Below are positions 35,136-44,289 of a stretch of DNA of 64,000 nucleotides, in pieces. A program made the translations under genes and the position numbers. The DNA comes from Microbacterium horticulturae (lineage in GTDB: Bacteria; Actinomycetota; Actinomycetes; Actinomycetales; Microbacteriaceae), in assembly GCF_029094505.1 (NCBI RefSeq), contig NZ_CP119108.1, forward strand, positions 3,581,983 to 3,645,982. The letters are read 5' to 3'. The notes beneath the pieces are model-generated. The model searched no databases. It had not been told where the DNA came from and saw only the letters and a program-made list of their open reading frames with translations. How positions within the stretch are numbered: the first letter of the stretch is position 1; each line of letters begins with the position of its first letter.

Positions 35136-37058
35136 TCAGGATGCCGCGGGCCCGCCTGCCGCAGCCGGTGGCGTTCCCCCGGGTTGCACCGTGGTGGCGC
35201 CGGTCGCGGCATCCGACGTCGCCACGATGTCTTTGATCTCATCGGTCGCGAATCCCGACCGGATCGCCCAGACGTACGCCACGAGGCCAACAAGGACCTC
35301 GACGCCCATGCCCCAGGGAAAGCCCAGGGCCGGGTGCTCCATGGGCCCGTACTCGCCGAGGTAGCCCACAAGCATCGACGCCAACAGCAGCCAGATGAGC
35401 CACCAGTTCGCGTTGACGGCGCGCTTGCCCTCGGTGCCCGTGGTCGCCCAGACAGCGACACAGAAGGCGATGACCAGCGCGCAGAACACGATGTAGTAGA
35501 CGGGGAACGGCCACCCGCCCGCGCGCTGCTGTCCGCCGGTGGTGAGCACCCATCCGCCGGCCGTCGCCACCCAGATCCAGGCAACGAAGAACACCACGCT
35601 GATGACGATGCTCGACACGGCGTTCATCCACCTCATCTTCCAGGCGTAGTACGCGGTGAAGAACGGCAGCCCGATGAACGTCGCGGTGATGACGTTCGTC
35701 AGCGTCGAGAACCCGCTCCAGTACAGAATGAGCACCGCTGCGAGAAACGAGACCGGCGACCAGAACTTGAACCCCTTCAGAAGGAAGGGACGCTTGAGGT
35801 TCGGCGCGGTCCGCCGCAGCACCGGGAGCCCGGCCCCACCCATGATGTAGGTGAGCACGGCGGCGGAGCTGATGAAGCCGACCAGTTGGTACCAGCTGGG
35901 CGCCGGCACGAAGAAGACACAGCCCACGACGGTCGACACCAGCAGCGGCAGCCAGGGGATGCCGAACCGGTTGTTCGACGTGAAGATCTTCGGGATGTTG
36001 CGGTGCACCCCCAGCCCGTAACCCGTGCGTGCACCTGTGCCCAGGTAGACCCAGCCGGTGGCCAATGGTGAAACCGCGGCATCGATGAGCAGGAACGTGC
36101 CCAGCGCCGCGAGGGCTGCCATGTTCGCCGAGTCGAGCGCGTGGAACAGCGGACCGTCGGCCCATCCTCCCTGTACGAGTTTGTCCCATGAGCCCGAAGC
36201 CAGTCCCATGTCCTTCCAGTTGATCGCGCCGATGAACGCCACCTGCAGCAACGTGTAGATGACGGCGGGTATCGCGATCGACCCGATCGTGGCCAGCGGC
36301 ACGTTGCGTTGCGGGTTCTTCGCTTCACCGCCGTAGTCGAGCGCCTGGCGGAATCCCAACAGCGAGAAGATGATGCCCGTTGTGGCGATCGCATGGAAGA
36401 TCGGCGGAACACCCAGTGGCGCGAACCCGTCGTAGCTGGTGAAGTTGGTGCCCTTGAAGATGAAGAACAAGAAGATGAACGTCAGTGTCGGCAGGGCAAT
36501 CTTCCAGATCGTGACCCACCGGTTCGACTCGGCGAGAAATCGTGCCCCGAAGAAGTTCAGTGCGAAGAACACAACCATCAGCGCGAAGCCGGCGAGAATT
36601 CCCGTCGGCCAGCTCAGCACCTGCACACCTTCGACCGTGGTCAACAGGTGCAGGTTCGGAAACCGACCGCCCAGGTACGTGAGTGTCGCCTCCGCCTCGA
36701 TCGGCGGAATCGACACGACAGACAGCCAGTACGCCCAACCGATGATCCACCCCGACAGCGACCCGTGCGTGAGGTAGGTGTAGCGCACGATGGCACCCGA
36801 CCTCGGCAGCATCGCGCCCAGCTCAAGATAGGTCAGTGCGATCAAGAAGACGAGCACCGATGCGATGATCCACGACAGGATCGCCGCCGGGCCCGCCACG
36901 CCGGCAGCGGCCAGCACGCCGAACAGCCAGCCTGATCCGATCTGCGCACTGACGCCGAGCAGCAGCAGTTGAGTGAACGAGAGCCTGCGTTTGAGGCCAC
37001 CGTCGGCGGTTTCGAAAGAGCCTGTGACCGGTTCCGGTTCCGTTTGCGTCGTACTCAT
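35136..37058 (-). CDS. APC-family amino-acid permease
   Basis: A 640-residue transporter with about 14 membrane helices, longer than the usual 12-helix members. The first helix has LLLLGVSAQIGSGWLFGVLA (the unwound GSG segment that binds the amino group). The sixth-helix region has TTGIIFSLLGFRQALDYGGE followed by AKNPQRNVPLA, both typical of the AAT/LAT groups. Its substrate is unknown. It replaces the cwlM region that follows trxA in mycobacteria. Two inverted repeats upstream look like control sites. ATG 37058 chosen. Confidence 0.88.
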   Translation of the reverse strand: MSTTQTEPEPVTGSFETADGGLKRRLSFTQLLLLGVSAQIGSGWLFGVLAAAGVAGPAAILSWIIASVLVFLIALTYLELGAMLPRSGAIVRYTYLTHGSLSGWIIGWAYWLSVVSIPPIEAEATLTYLGGRFPNLHLLTTVEGVQVLSWPTGILAGFALMVVFFALNFFGARFLAESNRWVTIWKIALPTLTFIFLFFIFKGTNFTSYDGFAPLGVPPIFHAIATTGIIFSLLGFRQALDYGGEAKNPQRNVPLATIGSIAIPAVIYTLLQVAFIGAINWKDMGLASGSWDKLVQGGWADGPLFHALDSANMAALAALGTFLLIDAAVSPLATGWVYLGTGARTGYGLGVHRNIPKIFTSNNRFGIPWLPLLVSTVVGCVFFVPAPSWYQLVGFISSAAVLTYIMGGAGLPVLRRTAPNLKRPFLLKGFKFWSPVSFLAAVLILYWSGFSTLTNVITATFIGLPFFTAYYAWKMRWMNAVSSIVISVVFFVAWIWVATAGGWVLTTGGQQRAGGWPFPVYYIVFCALVIAFCVAVWATTGTEGKRAVNANWWLIWLLLASMLVGYLGEYGPMEHPALGFPWGMGVEVLVGLVAYVWAIRSGFATDEIKDIVATSDAATGATTVQPGGTPPAAAGGPAAS

Positions 37059-37092
37059 CTCACACCCCACGTCTTCGTCGGTTGCCGCGGTC

Positions 37093-37186
37093 CACCGGCG
37101 AGCAGATCGCCGGTGCACACGGTACGCCGACCTTGGCCGCTCGTGTGGCGGATCGCCGTTCTGAGGTTTATGCCGTCATCGGCATA
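37093..37186. promoter_or_regulatory. Two operator-like inverted repeats upstream of the APC permease
   Basis: CACCGGCGA (37093-37101) with TCGCCGGTG (37107-37115), and TATGCCG (37169-37175) with CGGCATA (37180-37186, four-base centre), are both perfect. They lie in the 157-base gap before the permease and after the small gene at 37215, both on the minus strand. The shape suggests regulator binding; no regulator gene is adjacent. Confidence 0.4.
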
Positions 37187-37214
37187 CAGGGGTGGAAAGT
37201 GGCGTGGATGCCGC

Positions 37215-37577
37215 TCAGAACGCCTCGTTCCGCACGACGGCGTCCCAGCGGCGATGAGTGTTCGCCTCACCGAGCAGCTTCCAGACCGCAGGGGTCAGCG
37301 GTGGGTAATCGAGGGCGATCTGACGCAGGACCCGGTAGTGGCGCGCAGCATTCGGCCGTACCCCGCCGTTGGCTGCGATGTTCTCCGCACGCAGGGTGAA
37401 GACGACGAGCTCGTCGACGGTAGGCAGTTCCTCCATGAACTCCCACGGATCTTCGCCGCCGAGCAGACGCTCTTCGACCAGTACCGAGAGCTCATCGGCG
37501 GCTTCCGCGCGCAACAGTTCAAGGCTCGCCCGGCGACGCGGGGTCACTTCTCGGGACGGGTTGCCTGCAGAACTCAC
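37215..37577 (-). CDS. Hypothetical protein next to parB
   Basis: A 120-residue soluble, mostly helical protein, family not recognised. It contains ELLRAEAADELSVLVEERLL, EDPWEFMEELPTVDELVVFT and ALDYPPLTPAVWKLLGEANT. Codon pattern and length support it as real. GTG start at 37577 without a clear Shine-Dalgarno sequence. It lies downstream of parB in the same direction, 49 bases away, and could be the last gene of the parAB transcript. Confidence 0.7.
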   Translation of the reverse strand: MSSAGNPSREVTPRRRASLELLRAEAADELSVLVEERLLGGEDPWEFMEELPTVDELVVFTLRAENIAANGGVRPNAARHYRVLRQIALDYPPLTPAVWKLLGEANTHRRWDAVVRNEAF

Positions 37578-37626
37578 CCAACCAGCCTAAGCGCCCTCGG
37601 CCGCGCGGGCGTCCGACGTGCCGCGA

Positions 37627-38649
37627 TCAGGCGCCGTAGCCGGTCTCGCCGAGGTCCTCAAGAATCCGGTTGAGATCCTGGATGCTGGCGAAGTCGATAC
37701 TTATCTGGCCCTTCCGCGCGCCGAGCGCCACACGGACCTTGGTGTTGAGGCGGTCGCCCAGACGATCGGCAACCTCATCGAGGTAGGCCTGACGGGCACC
37801 GGCCTTGGGTGGGACACGGCGGGTGCCGACGTCATTCTTGGCCTTTGCCGCCGCCTCCGCGGCGCGGACGGAGAGGTCCTCGTTCACAATGCGGTCGGCG
37901 AGCTTCTGCATCGCCTCCTCATCATCGAGCGACAGAACCGCGCGCGCGTGGCCCGCGCTGAGCACGCCGGCCGCGACCCTTTGCTGCACGGGGACCGGCA
38001 GGCGCAGAAGTCGGATGGTGTTGCTGATCTGCGGGCGCGACCGGCCGATGCGGGTGGCCAGTTCCTCCTGTGTGATGCCGAAGTCATCGAGAAGCTGCTG
38101 GTAGGCGGATGCCTCTTCGAGCGGGTTGAGCTCCGAGCGGTGCAAGTTCTCGAGCAGCGCGTCGCGCAGCATGTCGTCGTCAGAGGTCTCACGCAGAATC
38201 GCGGGGATCGCCTCGAGGCCGGCTTCCCGTGCCGCTCGCGTACGACGCTCGCCCATGATGAGCTCGTACTCTCCATCGGCGTTCTGGCGAACGACGACCG
38301 GTTGGAGAACACCGAACTCCTTGACGCTGTGCACGAGTTCGGCCAGATCATCGGGATCGAAGATCGAGCGCGGCTGGCGCGGGTTGGGGACGATGTCGTT
38401 CGGATTCACACTGACCAGGCGCGCTCCGGGAACCGCGAGCAGCTCGTCCACGGCTTCGGAGGTCTCCGCGGTGTCCGTCGTCTCCACGTCCTCGGCCGCC
38501 GCACGCTTCGCCGCGGGACGCTCCTTGACGGCGGTCCCCGTCGCAGAAGCACCGGGGAAGAACACATCGACGGGCCGCTCACTCGTCGACTCCGTCGTCG
38601 GAATGAGAGCTCCGATGCCTCGACCGAGACCTGTCCGCTTCGCCGCCAT
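37627..38649 (-). CDS. parB: Chromosome partitioning protein ParB
   Basis: A 340-residue ParB, a CTP-dependent DNA clamp that loads at parS and spreads. The CTP-binding region carries GERRTRAA at residues 133-140 and ENLHRSELNPLEEA at 167-180. The helix-turn-helix GITQEELATRIGRSRPQISN (191-210) reads parS. The C-terminal dimerisation domain ends ISIDFASIQDLNRILEDLGE. A disordered N-terminus (1-70) holds the ParA-activating basic start MAAKRTGLGRGI. It overlaps the parA stop by one base. Its probable target sites are the array between parA and rsmG. Confidence 0.97.
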   Translation of the reverse strand: MAAKRTGLGRGIGALIPTTESTSERPVDVFFPGASATGTAVKERPAAKRAAAEDVETTDTAETSEAVDELLAVPGARLVSVNPNDIVPNPRQPRSIFDPDDLAELVHSVKEFGVLQPVVVRQNADGEYELIMGERRTRAAREAGLEAIPAILRETSDDDMLRDALLENLHRSELNPLEEASAYQQLLDDFGITQEELATRIGRSRPQISNTIRLLRLPVPVQQRVAAGVLSAGHARAVLSLDDEEAMQKLADRIVNEDLSVRAAEAAAKAKNDVGTRRVPPKAGARQAYLDEVADRLGDRLNTKVRVALGARKGQISIDFASIQDLNRILEDLGETGYGA

Positions 38650-39989
38650 CAGGCGCCTCCTTCTTTCGATGCTGCCGCATTCTCACGCTGGATGATCTCC
38701 ACCGCCGCTTCGCGGTATGCCACAGCCCCGGCCGACTGTCCGTCGTAGGCGATGACCGTCTGTCCGAAGCTCGGCGCCTCGGAAACACGAACTGACCGGG
38801 GAATGACCGTTGTCAAAACCTCACTGGGAAAGTGCGCGCGCACCTCGTCCGCGACCTGCTGAGCGAGACGAGTGCGCGCGTCATACATGGTGAGGAGGAT
38901 CGTCGAGACGCGAAGCTTCTGATTGAGATGCTTCTGAATCATCCGTACGTTACCGAGCAGCTGGCTGAGTCCCTCCAGCGCGTAGTACTCACATTGAATC
39001 GGGATGAGCACCTCGTCGGCGGCAGTGAAGGCGTTGATCGTCAGTAGGCCGAGCGAGGGCGGGCAGTCGATGAGGACGAAGTCCGGCTTATCCTCCACGG
39101 TGTCGACGTAGGTCTCGAGCGCGGTACGCAACCGGTGTTCGCGTGCAACCTGTGACACCAGTTCGATCTCCGCACCGGCGAGATGGATAGTACTCGGTGC
39201 GCACGTCAACAGCTCCGACTCAGGGCTGGTCTGGATGATGTCGGCCATCGGAAACTCGTCGATGAGAACGTCGTAGATGCTCGGCGTGTCGGCGGTGTGC
39301 GTGATGCTGAGAGCCGTTGAGGCATTCCCCTGCGGATCCAGATCGATGACGAGAACACGAGCGCCGGCCGTCGCCAACGCGGCGGCCAGATTCACCACCG
39401 AGGTCGTCTTTCCGACGCCGCCCTTCTGGTTCGACACCGTGATGACTCTGGTGCGTCCCGTCAATTGCACGGTTGTCTGATCCAGTGTGCGCTGACGAGC
39501 CGTCAGGTCTGCGAGTTCTCGTGCAATCGGGCTGTCGCCGATGGCTGGTCGTCCGAAGGTCGTCCCAACGGTGGCGTCATTGGGTTGTTCCACGTGAAAC
39601 GCACTCCTGTTCGGCGATTCTGTCGGTTCCGGGGTCTGTTCCGCTTGCGTGTCCGGATCCGGTTCCGGCTGCGGATCTGCTTCCGGTTCGGGATCTTCGC
39701 TCGGGCCTAAGTCCGGCTCTGGTTCAGATGCCGGATCCTCGTCCGGACACGCCTCTGTTTCGGGCGCGGTCGGATAATCCTCTGCTTCGGTGGGCTCCGC
39801 CTCGGCGCGCGTCTCCTGCTCCGTCACGGTGGGCGAAACTGAGTCTGTTGCGTGCGGCGACTCCGCATCCAAGTCTAAACGCGTCCCGACGACGGCATCG
39901 ACGGCGGAGCCCGTGGTTGAGGACTCGCGACGTGGTACCCGCCAGCGATCCCACAAGCGATGCTTCTTCTCCGTGGACTGCTGCTTCAC
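38649..39989 (-). CDS. parA: Chromosome partitioning ATPase ParA with long acidic N-terminus
   Basis: 446 residues with the chosen GTG (39989), which has AGGAAGG five bases upstream; a TTG at 40037 is a weaker alternative. The ATPase core has deviant Walker A NQKGGVGKTT (K in KGG at about 189), LVIDLDPQGNASTALS and DFVLIDCPPSLGLLTINAF. The first about 180 residues are extra: residues about 72-126 are a disordered run rich in Pro, Glu and Asp. Ordinary ParA is about 260-350 residues. A parS site lies inside the gene and is read as FHVE. A shorter start (for example the GTG within that parS) cannot be excluded. Confidence 0.93.
   Translation of the reverse strand: MKQQSTEKKHRLWDRWRVPRRESSTTGSAVDAVVGTRLDLDAESPHATDSVSPTVTEQETRAEAEPTEAEDYPTAPETEACPDEDPASEPEPDLGPSEDPEPEADPQPEPDPDTQAEQTPEPTESPNRSAFHVEQPNDATVGTTFGRPAIGDSPIARELADLTARQRTLDQTTVQLTGRTRVITVSNQKGGVGKTTSVVNLAAALATAGARVLVIDLDPQGNASTALSITHTADTPSIYDVLIDEFPMADIIQTSPESELLTCAPSTIHLAGAEIELVSQVAREHRLRTALETYVDTVEDKPDFVLIDCPPSLGLLTINAFTAADEVLIPIQCEYYALEGLSQLLGNVRMIQKHLNQKLRVSTILLTMYDARTRLAQQVADEVRAHFPSEVLTTVIPRSVRVSEAPSFGQTVIAYDGQSAGAVAYREAAVEIIQRENAAASKEGGA
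39586..39601. other. parS site (inside parA)
   Basis: TGTTCCACGTGAAACG; differs from TGTTTCACGTGAAACA at base 5 and at the last base. It is in frame within parA. Confidence 0.8.
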
Positions 39990-40164
39990 GTGGCCCTTCC
40001 TGCACACGGATCTGGTGACATCTTCGCCATCGAACAACGCATGCTCGTCGCTCTCACTCGCCTTCTCTACTGAGCGTATTCCATGGTTCCGACGCCTCCG
40101 AGACCGAGCTCGCGTGTTCCTGAGACGCCGGCGTGCGGCCGCGATACCGGGCCCAAATCAGGGT

Positions 40165-40180
40165 GATTTCACGTGAAACG
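40165..40180. other. parS site
   Basis: GATTTCACGTGAAACG; the 13-base core TTTCACGTGAAAC is intact and three end positions differ from consensus. It is the closest site upstream of the parA start. Confidence 0.75.
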
Positions 40181-40308
40181 GCGCCATCCTCCTCAGCAGA
40201 AGCGCGGGCAACCTGCGCGGGCGCGCGCCCCCTGCTCACCGAGCGCGACTACCGGCAGCAGCCCTATGACGAACGCCGAGGCGGTACTCCTGCAGACCCA
40301 CGCTCCCT

Positions 40309-40324
40309 GTTTCACGTGAAACGG
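40309..40324. other. parS site
   Basis: TGTTTCACGTGAAACG; 15 of 16 match the consensus. Confidence 0.93.
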
Positions 40325-40791
40325 TGCTCTTCCAGACGCCGGTTCGGTCCGCGCCGCCCTCCTACGAGCGCGGAGGAGGGACAGGGGCACTTATTGCCAC
40401 GAACCGTGTGAGCTACATCGGACTGCGGGCACTCATCCCACGAGCGCCCGCGGCGTGGCGGCAGTGTTCGACTCAGTTCAAGTCGCTCGGTGCGCGACTC
40501 CGTGTAGGGGAATCATTACGTGATCAGCCGGCCGCTCGCCGGGTCGACGGGGTCCCTAGTGCCCCGCACCGATGGCCACCCCTGGCGTGCCGGTACTGGA
40601 GGGCGTCTCTGGTACGCCCGAACCGATGCAGCTCCGTGGCGCGCCGTGCCGATGCAGCTCCGGGCTGTGGGGCGTTGTCGCCCACCGGGAACCCACCCAT
40701 CTCTCTGCTCCGTTTCCACTCAGGTCGCCCCTCCTGCGCGGGAGAGGGTCGGCGGTCCGCGCACGCCCGCTGGTACCCCGAGTGCGGCGTG

Positions 40792-40807
40792 CGTTTCACG
40801 TGAAACG
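40792..40807. other. parS site
   Basis: CGTTTCACGTGAAACG; a perfect 16-bp palindrome, two end bases off consensus. Confidence 0.92.
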
Positions 40808-41023
40808 CCGCCTGCGTCACTCCGCGGGGACACAGGAGGAACCCATCGCCCAGCCAGTGATTGCCGCCGGCAACTGAGCGGCCAGGAGGGGCAAGTTTGG
40901 CAATCTCCAGACCGACCGGCAGTTCCACCTGCGCATGCGGGCACGAGACCTCAAATGCCCCCGCACGATGCGTCCCCCGCCACCACGCCGAGCTGCTCTG
41001 GTGAGGTCCGGCGTCTGCCCCCA

Positions 41024-41039
41024 CGTTTCACGTGAAACA
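41024..41039. other. parS site
   Basis: CGTTTCACGTGAAACA; 15 of 16 match. Confidence 0.93.
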
Positions 41040-41363
41040 GCAGAATGCGGCGCCCGGCGTATGAGGGGCGCCCCAACACCCGGACCGTGTGGCGCCCCCC
41101 GGTGCCGGCTGCCAGCTGCCGCTGCCAGACCGCGCACGCTTACCCGCTGTTCCACCGAGCGCCGACGGCCACCGTCGCCGCCGTCGCGAGTTCCCAAAGC
41201 GGCAGGACCGCGACTCACTCCACGCTGCCCCGCGTTCGTGGGCCTGGCTGCGTAAGGAGCCTCGGCACCGCGACCTCATTGTCTCCGGCGACAGCCGGCC
41301 GGCCCAAAGGCCAGAGTCGCGACCGGGCACGTCCGCCCGGATCGCTTCCGGGAGTGGCTCCGG

Positions 41364-41379
41364 CGTTTCACGTGAAACA
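41364..41379. other. parS site
   Basis: CGTTTCACGTGAAACA; 15 of 16 match. Confidence 0.93.
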
Positions 41380-41668
41380 TCTCCGTGCAGTAAGGCGGGG
41401 GCAGCAGGTAGCGGAGACCACATGCGGAATCGGCCCGGGCAACTTCCCTGTCCCGGCCGCCGGCTGGGAAGGCGCTGTCTTGGGGTTGTCGCTTCCAAAG
41501 GCCCGGTCGCTCACACGGCGAAAAGGGGCCGACGACGAGAAGGCCGCCATAGATGGTAGGCACTCGAGTCCCGTCTCCCTCAATCTCCGCTGGCGTGATC
41601 AACCCCGGCGGCACGCACAGGGCACCGATGCACGGTCGGCTGGGCGGCCGACGCATCGCGATTGCGCC

Positions 41669-41684
41669 TGTTTCACGTGAAACA
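41669..41684. other. parS site (perfect)
   Basis: TGTTTCACGTGAAACA; identical to the bacterial consensus. Confidence 0.96.
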
Positions 41685-42230
41685 CTCTCTGGCGCACCGA
41701 TACCAGAGCGGCATTCCCATGGGAAACGGAGCCACGCGACCGCCGACGACCCTGAATCTCCATCGGGCCCGGGCTTCGGTACCCGAACCGCGCGGTCCGA
41801 ACAAACGGCCACCCCATACATATTCACCCCCGCTACACACGGGCGGCGGTCGCGCGCTGACGCGGGCGGCCTGGGTGGGGGCCTTGTGAGCACCGCGGGC
41901 CGCCTTCCGTCATCGCGATCTCCAGTCACGGCCTGGGCTGCCGGCGCTTGCTGGCCGCGGAGCACTGGCGCGCAGCCGATCGCCTATTGCAACTGCGCGG
42001 GTCGCGGTGGCGTCTTCGTCTCGCGCGTGGTTGCCCATCGGCGTGGCTGCCCATCGGGGTGACCGCAACGTCGCCCGCGGCTCGGTTATATCGCGTCATT
42101 TGCGCAAGGAATTCGTGTACAGCGCCGAAGGCAAGAGTCGGAGGCGACTGACGCCCAGGAAGGTGGTGGGGTCCACGCACCCTCCGCTCTCCGCGCTTGG
42201 GGACACCTCATCGAGCTGCCCAGATCACGG

Positions 42231-42246
42231 TGTTTCACGTGAAACG
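42231..42246. other. parS site
   Basis: TGTTTCACGTGAAACG; 15 of 16 match. Confidence 0.93.
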
Positions 42247-42561
42247 CTCGCGAACCTGCGGTGTCCGGCCCTGCTGAGCGCAGCAATGTGACGTCCCAGC
42301 GCCAACCCGTGCTACCTACTCGCCGGCAGAGGGCTGCTCCCGCACGCGAGCTGCTCTCCTTTACCCGGGGTGTCTTCATCACCTCCGGATTGGGCTGCAC
42401 GCGCGTCTCTGCTCGGAGGGTGAAGCCACCATGACATCCGCTCTCACTCCGGCCCGATTCTGCACCGAGAATCGAGCGCAGGCCCGGGACTTCCCGTGCG
42501 CGGCCGCAGACACTCCGTATCGGCCGTGTAAGGACGCGGCAGCCTGGGCGTATCCGCTACT

Positions 42562-42577
42562 TGTTTCACGTGAAACA
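42562..42577. other. parS site (perfect)
   Basis: TGTTTCACGTGAAACA; identical to the consensus. Confidence 0.96.
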
Positions 42578-42650
42578 TCGCTCGTCAGTGGCGTCCATGC
42601 CATCTTCACGGTGTCGCGGATCTGTACACACCTGCGCGATCGCGCACGGG

Positions 42651-42666
42651 AGTTTCACGTGAAACG
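42651..42666. other. parS site
   Basis: AGTTTCACGTGAAACG; 14 of 16 match. It lies only 89 bases from the previous site. Confidence 0.9.
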
Positions 42667-42846
42667 CCGACCGCCGAACCGCACGGCCATGGCCGGGGCC
42701 GTGCCCGACTCAACACACTTCGCGTGGCAGTACCGCGGCGATGTTTCACGAGCAGCCTAATCTCTGTCAACTGGGAGCGGGGAAGCGGCGGCGTGACAAC
42801 CGGAACCAGTAAACCCGCCACACGTAACGCAGCGCCAAAGGTCGAG

Positions 42847-42862
42847 TGTTTCACGTGAAACA
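42847..42862. other. parS site (perfect)
   Basis: TGTTTCACGTGAAACA; identical to the consensus. Confidence 0.96.
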
Positions 42863-43479
42863 CTTCACTCCACGCGACACGCATAACGCGGCACTGTCCT
42901 GCCATGCCTCAACGCGATCACACTGCACCACCACCCGCGTGTCCCGCGCACCTCAGACGTCCGGCCGCCCCCTCAACCGGCGCCTGCGGTGACCAGTTGA
43001 TGGACGCCGTGCGCGAGAGTGTCACCGAGATCACGGGAGACGTCAACGAGAGGGGAGCCCGACCACGCAACCCCGTCGCATCACTCCAAGCGCGCCACCG
43101 TCATCCGCACCGGCCACCCTCCGACTTGCCCTCTGATCACGCCGGAATGTCGGCCGCCCCTCGACGCACCAGCCCTACAGACCTACGCACCCCACAACTC
43201 CAGCAATGCCGGCATCCGCGCCCACCGTCGCCCCAACGGCGTTCCCCGCTCATGGCGATGTGCGGGGGAAGGGCTACGAGCAGATCCGCCAGCAGAGGTG
43301 ATGGGAAGTGCGTGCGTGCGTTGTCGATCACTCGGTCCGCCTTTCCGGTGACCCACGCACTTCAATGAGACGACGGGGCAGCCGCAGAAGCGCGCGGCGA
43401 CGCTGCGGGAGGTTCATGCATGTGCAAAGTCGGGCCGTCACCACGACCGGTGGCCGCAGGCAGACCCATTGCTCGATCA

Positions 43480-43495
43480 CGTTTCACGTGAAACA
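43480..43495. other. parS site
   Basis: CGTTTCACGTGAAACA; 15 of 16 match. It is the site closest to rsmG and to oriC. Confidence 0.93.
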
Positions 43496-43635
43496 CGATC
43501 TCCGCGACTGGGAAGAGGGAGGTACACCCGAAGTGACGCTCAGCGCTCCGTACCTTCATCCGCTGCTTAAGGCGCAGATGGCTCTCCGGCGCCCTCGGCA
43601 CTCGTCACCAGGGCGACCGGCAGTCACGTCGTAAC

Positions 43636-44289
43636 TCAGTGCGCGCGCACCAGCGCTCGAACAACCGTCGATGGTTCATCGAGAATGCCATCGCCCACGA
43701 TCTCGGTGCGGACCTCCGATAGGCGGAACTTGCGCACCTGCTTCTCCGCCGCATCGATCTCTGCCGATGCACTCCGGCCCTTCAAGAAGATCAGTTCGCC
43801 GCCATCACGCACCAGTGGCGCGGTGAGCGGGATCAGCGTGCGCAAGGCGCTCACGGCGCGAGCGGTCACGGCGTCGAGCACAGATCCGTGTTTCCAGTCC
43901 TCGGCCCGTGCGCGAACGACTTCCACGTTCTCCAGCCCCAGCTCGGCGACTTGCTCACTCAGCCACGTGACCCGCCGTTCCATCGGCTCAATGAGAACCC
44001 ATTCGACATCCGGCCGTGCGATGGCCAGCACGAGACCCGGCAGCCCGGCACCTGACCCGACGTCACCCACGCGTCCGGAGAAGAATGGCGCGATGACGGC
44101 GCTGTTCAGAACGTGCCGAGTCCAAAGCCGGGGAAGTTCCAGAGGCCCGATCAGACCCCGTTCTTCGCCGTGACGAGCGAGTGCCGCAGTGAAGCGCCGC
44201 GCGAGATCGATGCGGTCGCCGAAGACCGTGCCGGCCGCAGTCGGCTCGGGCTCCAGCATCCCGTCGTCCGTCACATCGGCTCCGCTCAC
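43636..44289 (-). CDS. rsmG: 16S rRNA (guanine-527-N7)-methyltransferase
   Basis: 217 residues, GidB/RsmG. The SAM-binding loop is VGDVGSGAGLPGLVLAIARP, followed by LIEPMERRVTWLSEQVAELG and LDAVTARAVSALRTLIPLTA, all family signatures. It methylates N7 of G527 in 16S rRNA; loss gives low-level streptomycin resistance. GTG start overlapping the jag stop (GTGA). It is the last gene before the parS region. Confidence 0.95.
   Translation of the reverse strand: MSGADVTDDGMLEPEPTAAGTVFGDRIDLARRFTAALARHGEERGLIGPLELPRLWTRHVLNSAVIAPFFSGRVGDVGSGAGLPGLVLAIARPDVEWVLIEPMERRVTWLSEQVAELGLENVEVVRARAEDWKHGSVLDAVTARAVSALRTLIPLTAPLVRDGGELIFLKGRSASAEIDAAEKQVRKFRLSEVRTEIVGDGILDEPSTVVRALVRAH

Larger units (their letters stand above)
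39990..43635. other. Gene-free parS-rich region (putative centromere)
   Basis: 3.6 kb between parA and rsmG with no frame I can support. Open frames are short and overlap on both strands, lack recognisable domains and consistent ribosome-binding sites, and many contain FHVK-like peptides that are just parS read as codons. Base composition is less GC-rich than the flanking genes. Eleven 16-bp parS-like palindromes lie here at spacings of 89-633 bases, and a twelfth lies in parA. It starts about 5 kb from oriC. Confidence 0.85.

Noticed and set aside
39981..39996. TGCTTCACGTGGCCC at the parA start as a parS.
   Set aside because: It keeps CTTCACGTG but breaks the right arm; it is better explained as the parA start codon context.
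42742..42757. A possible thirteenth parS, TGTTTCACGAGCAGCC.
   Set aside because: Only the left half matches; the right half of the palindrome is lost, so ParB binding is doubtful.
40054..43634. About forty open frames of 60-230 codons in the parS block.
   Set aside because: They overlap each other on both strands, have no recognisable motifs or consistent ribosome-binding sites, and many include FHVK-type peptides that are parS read as codons.
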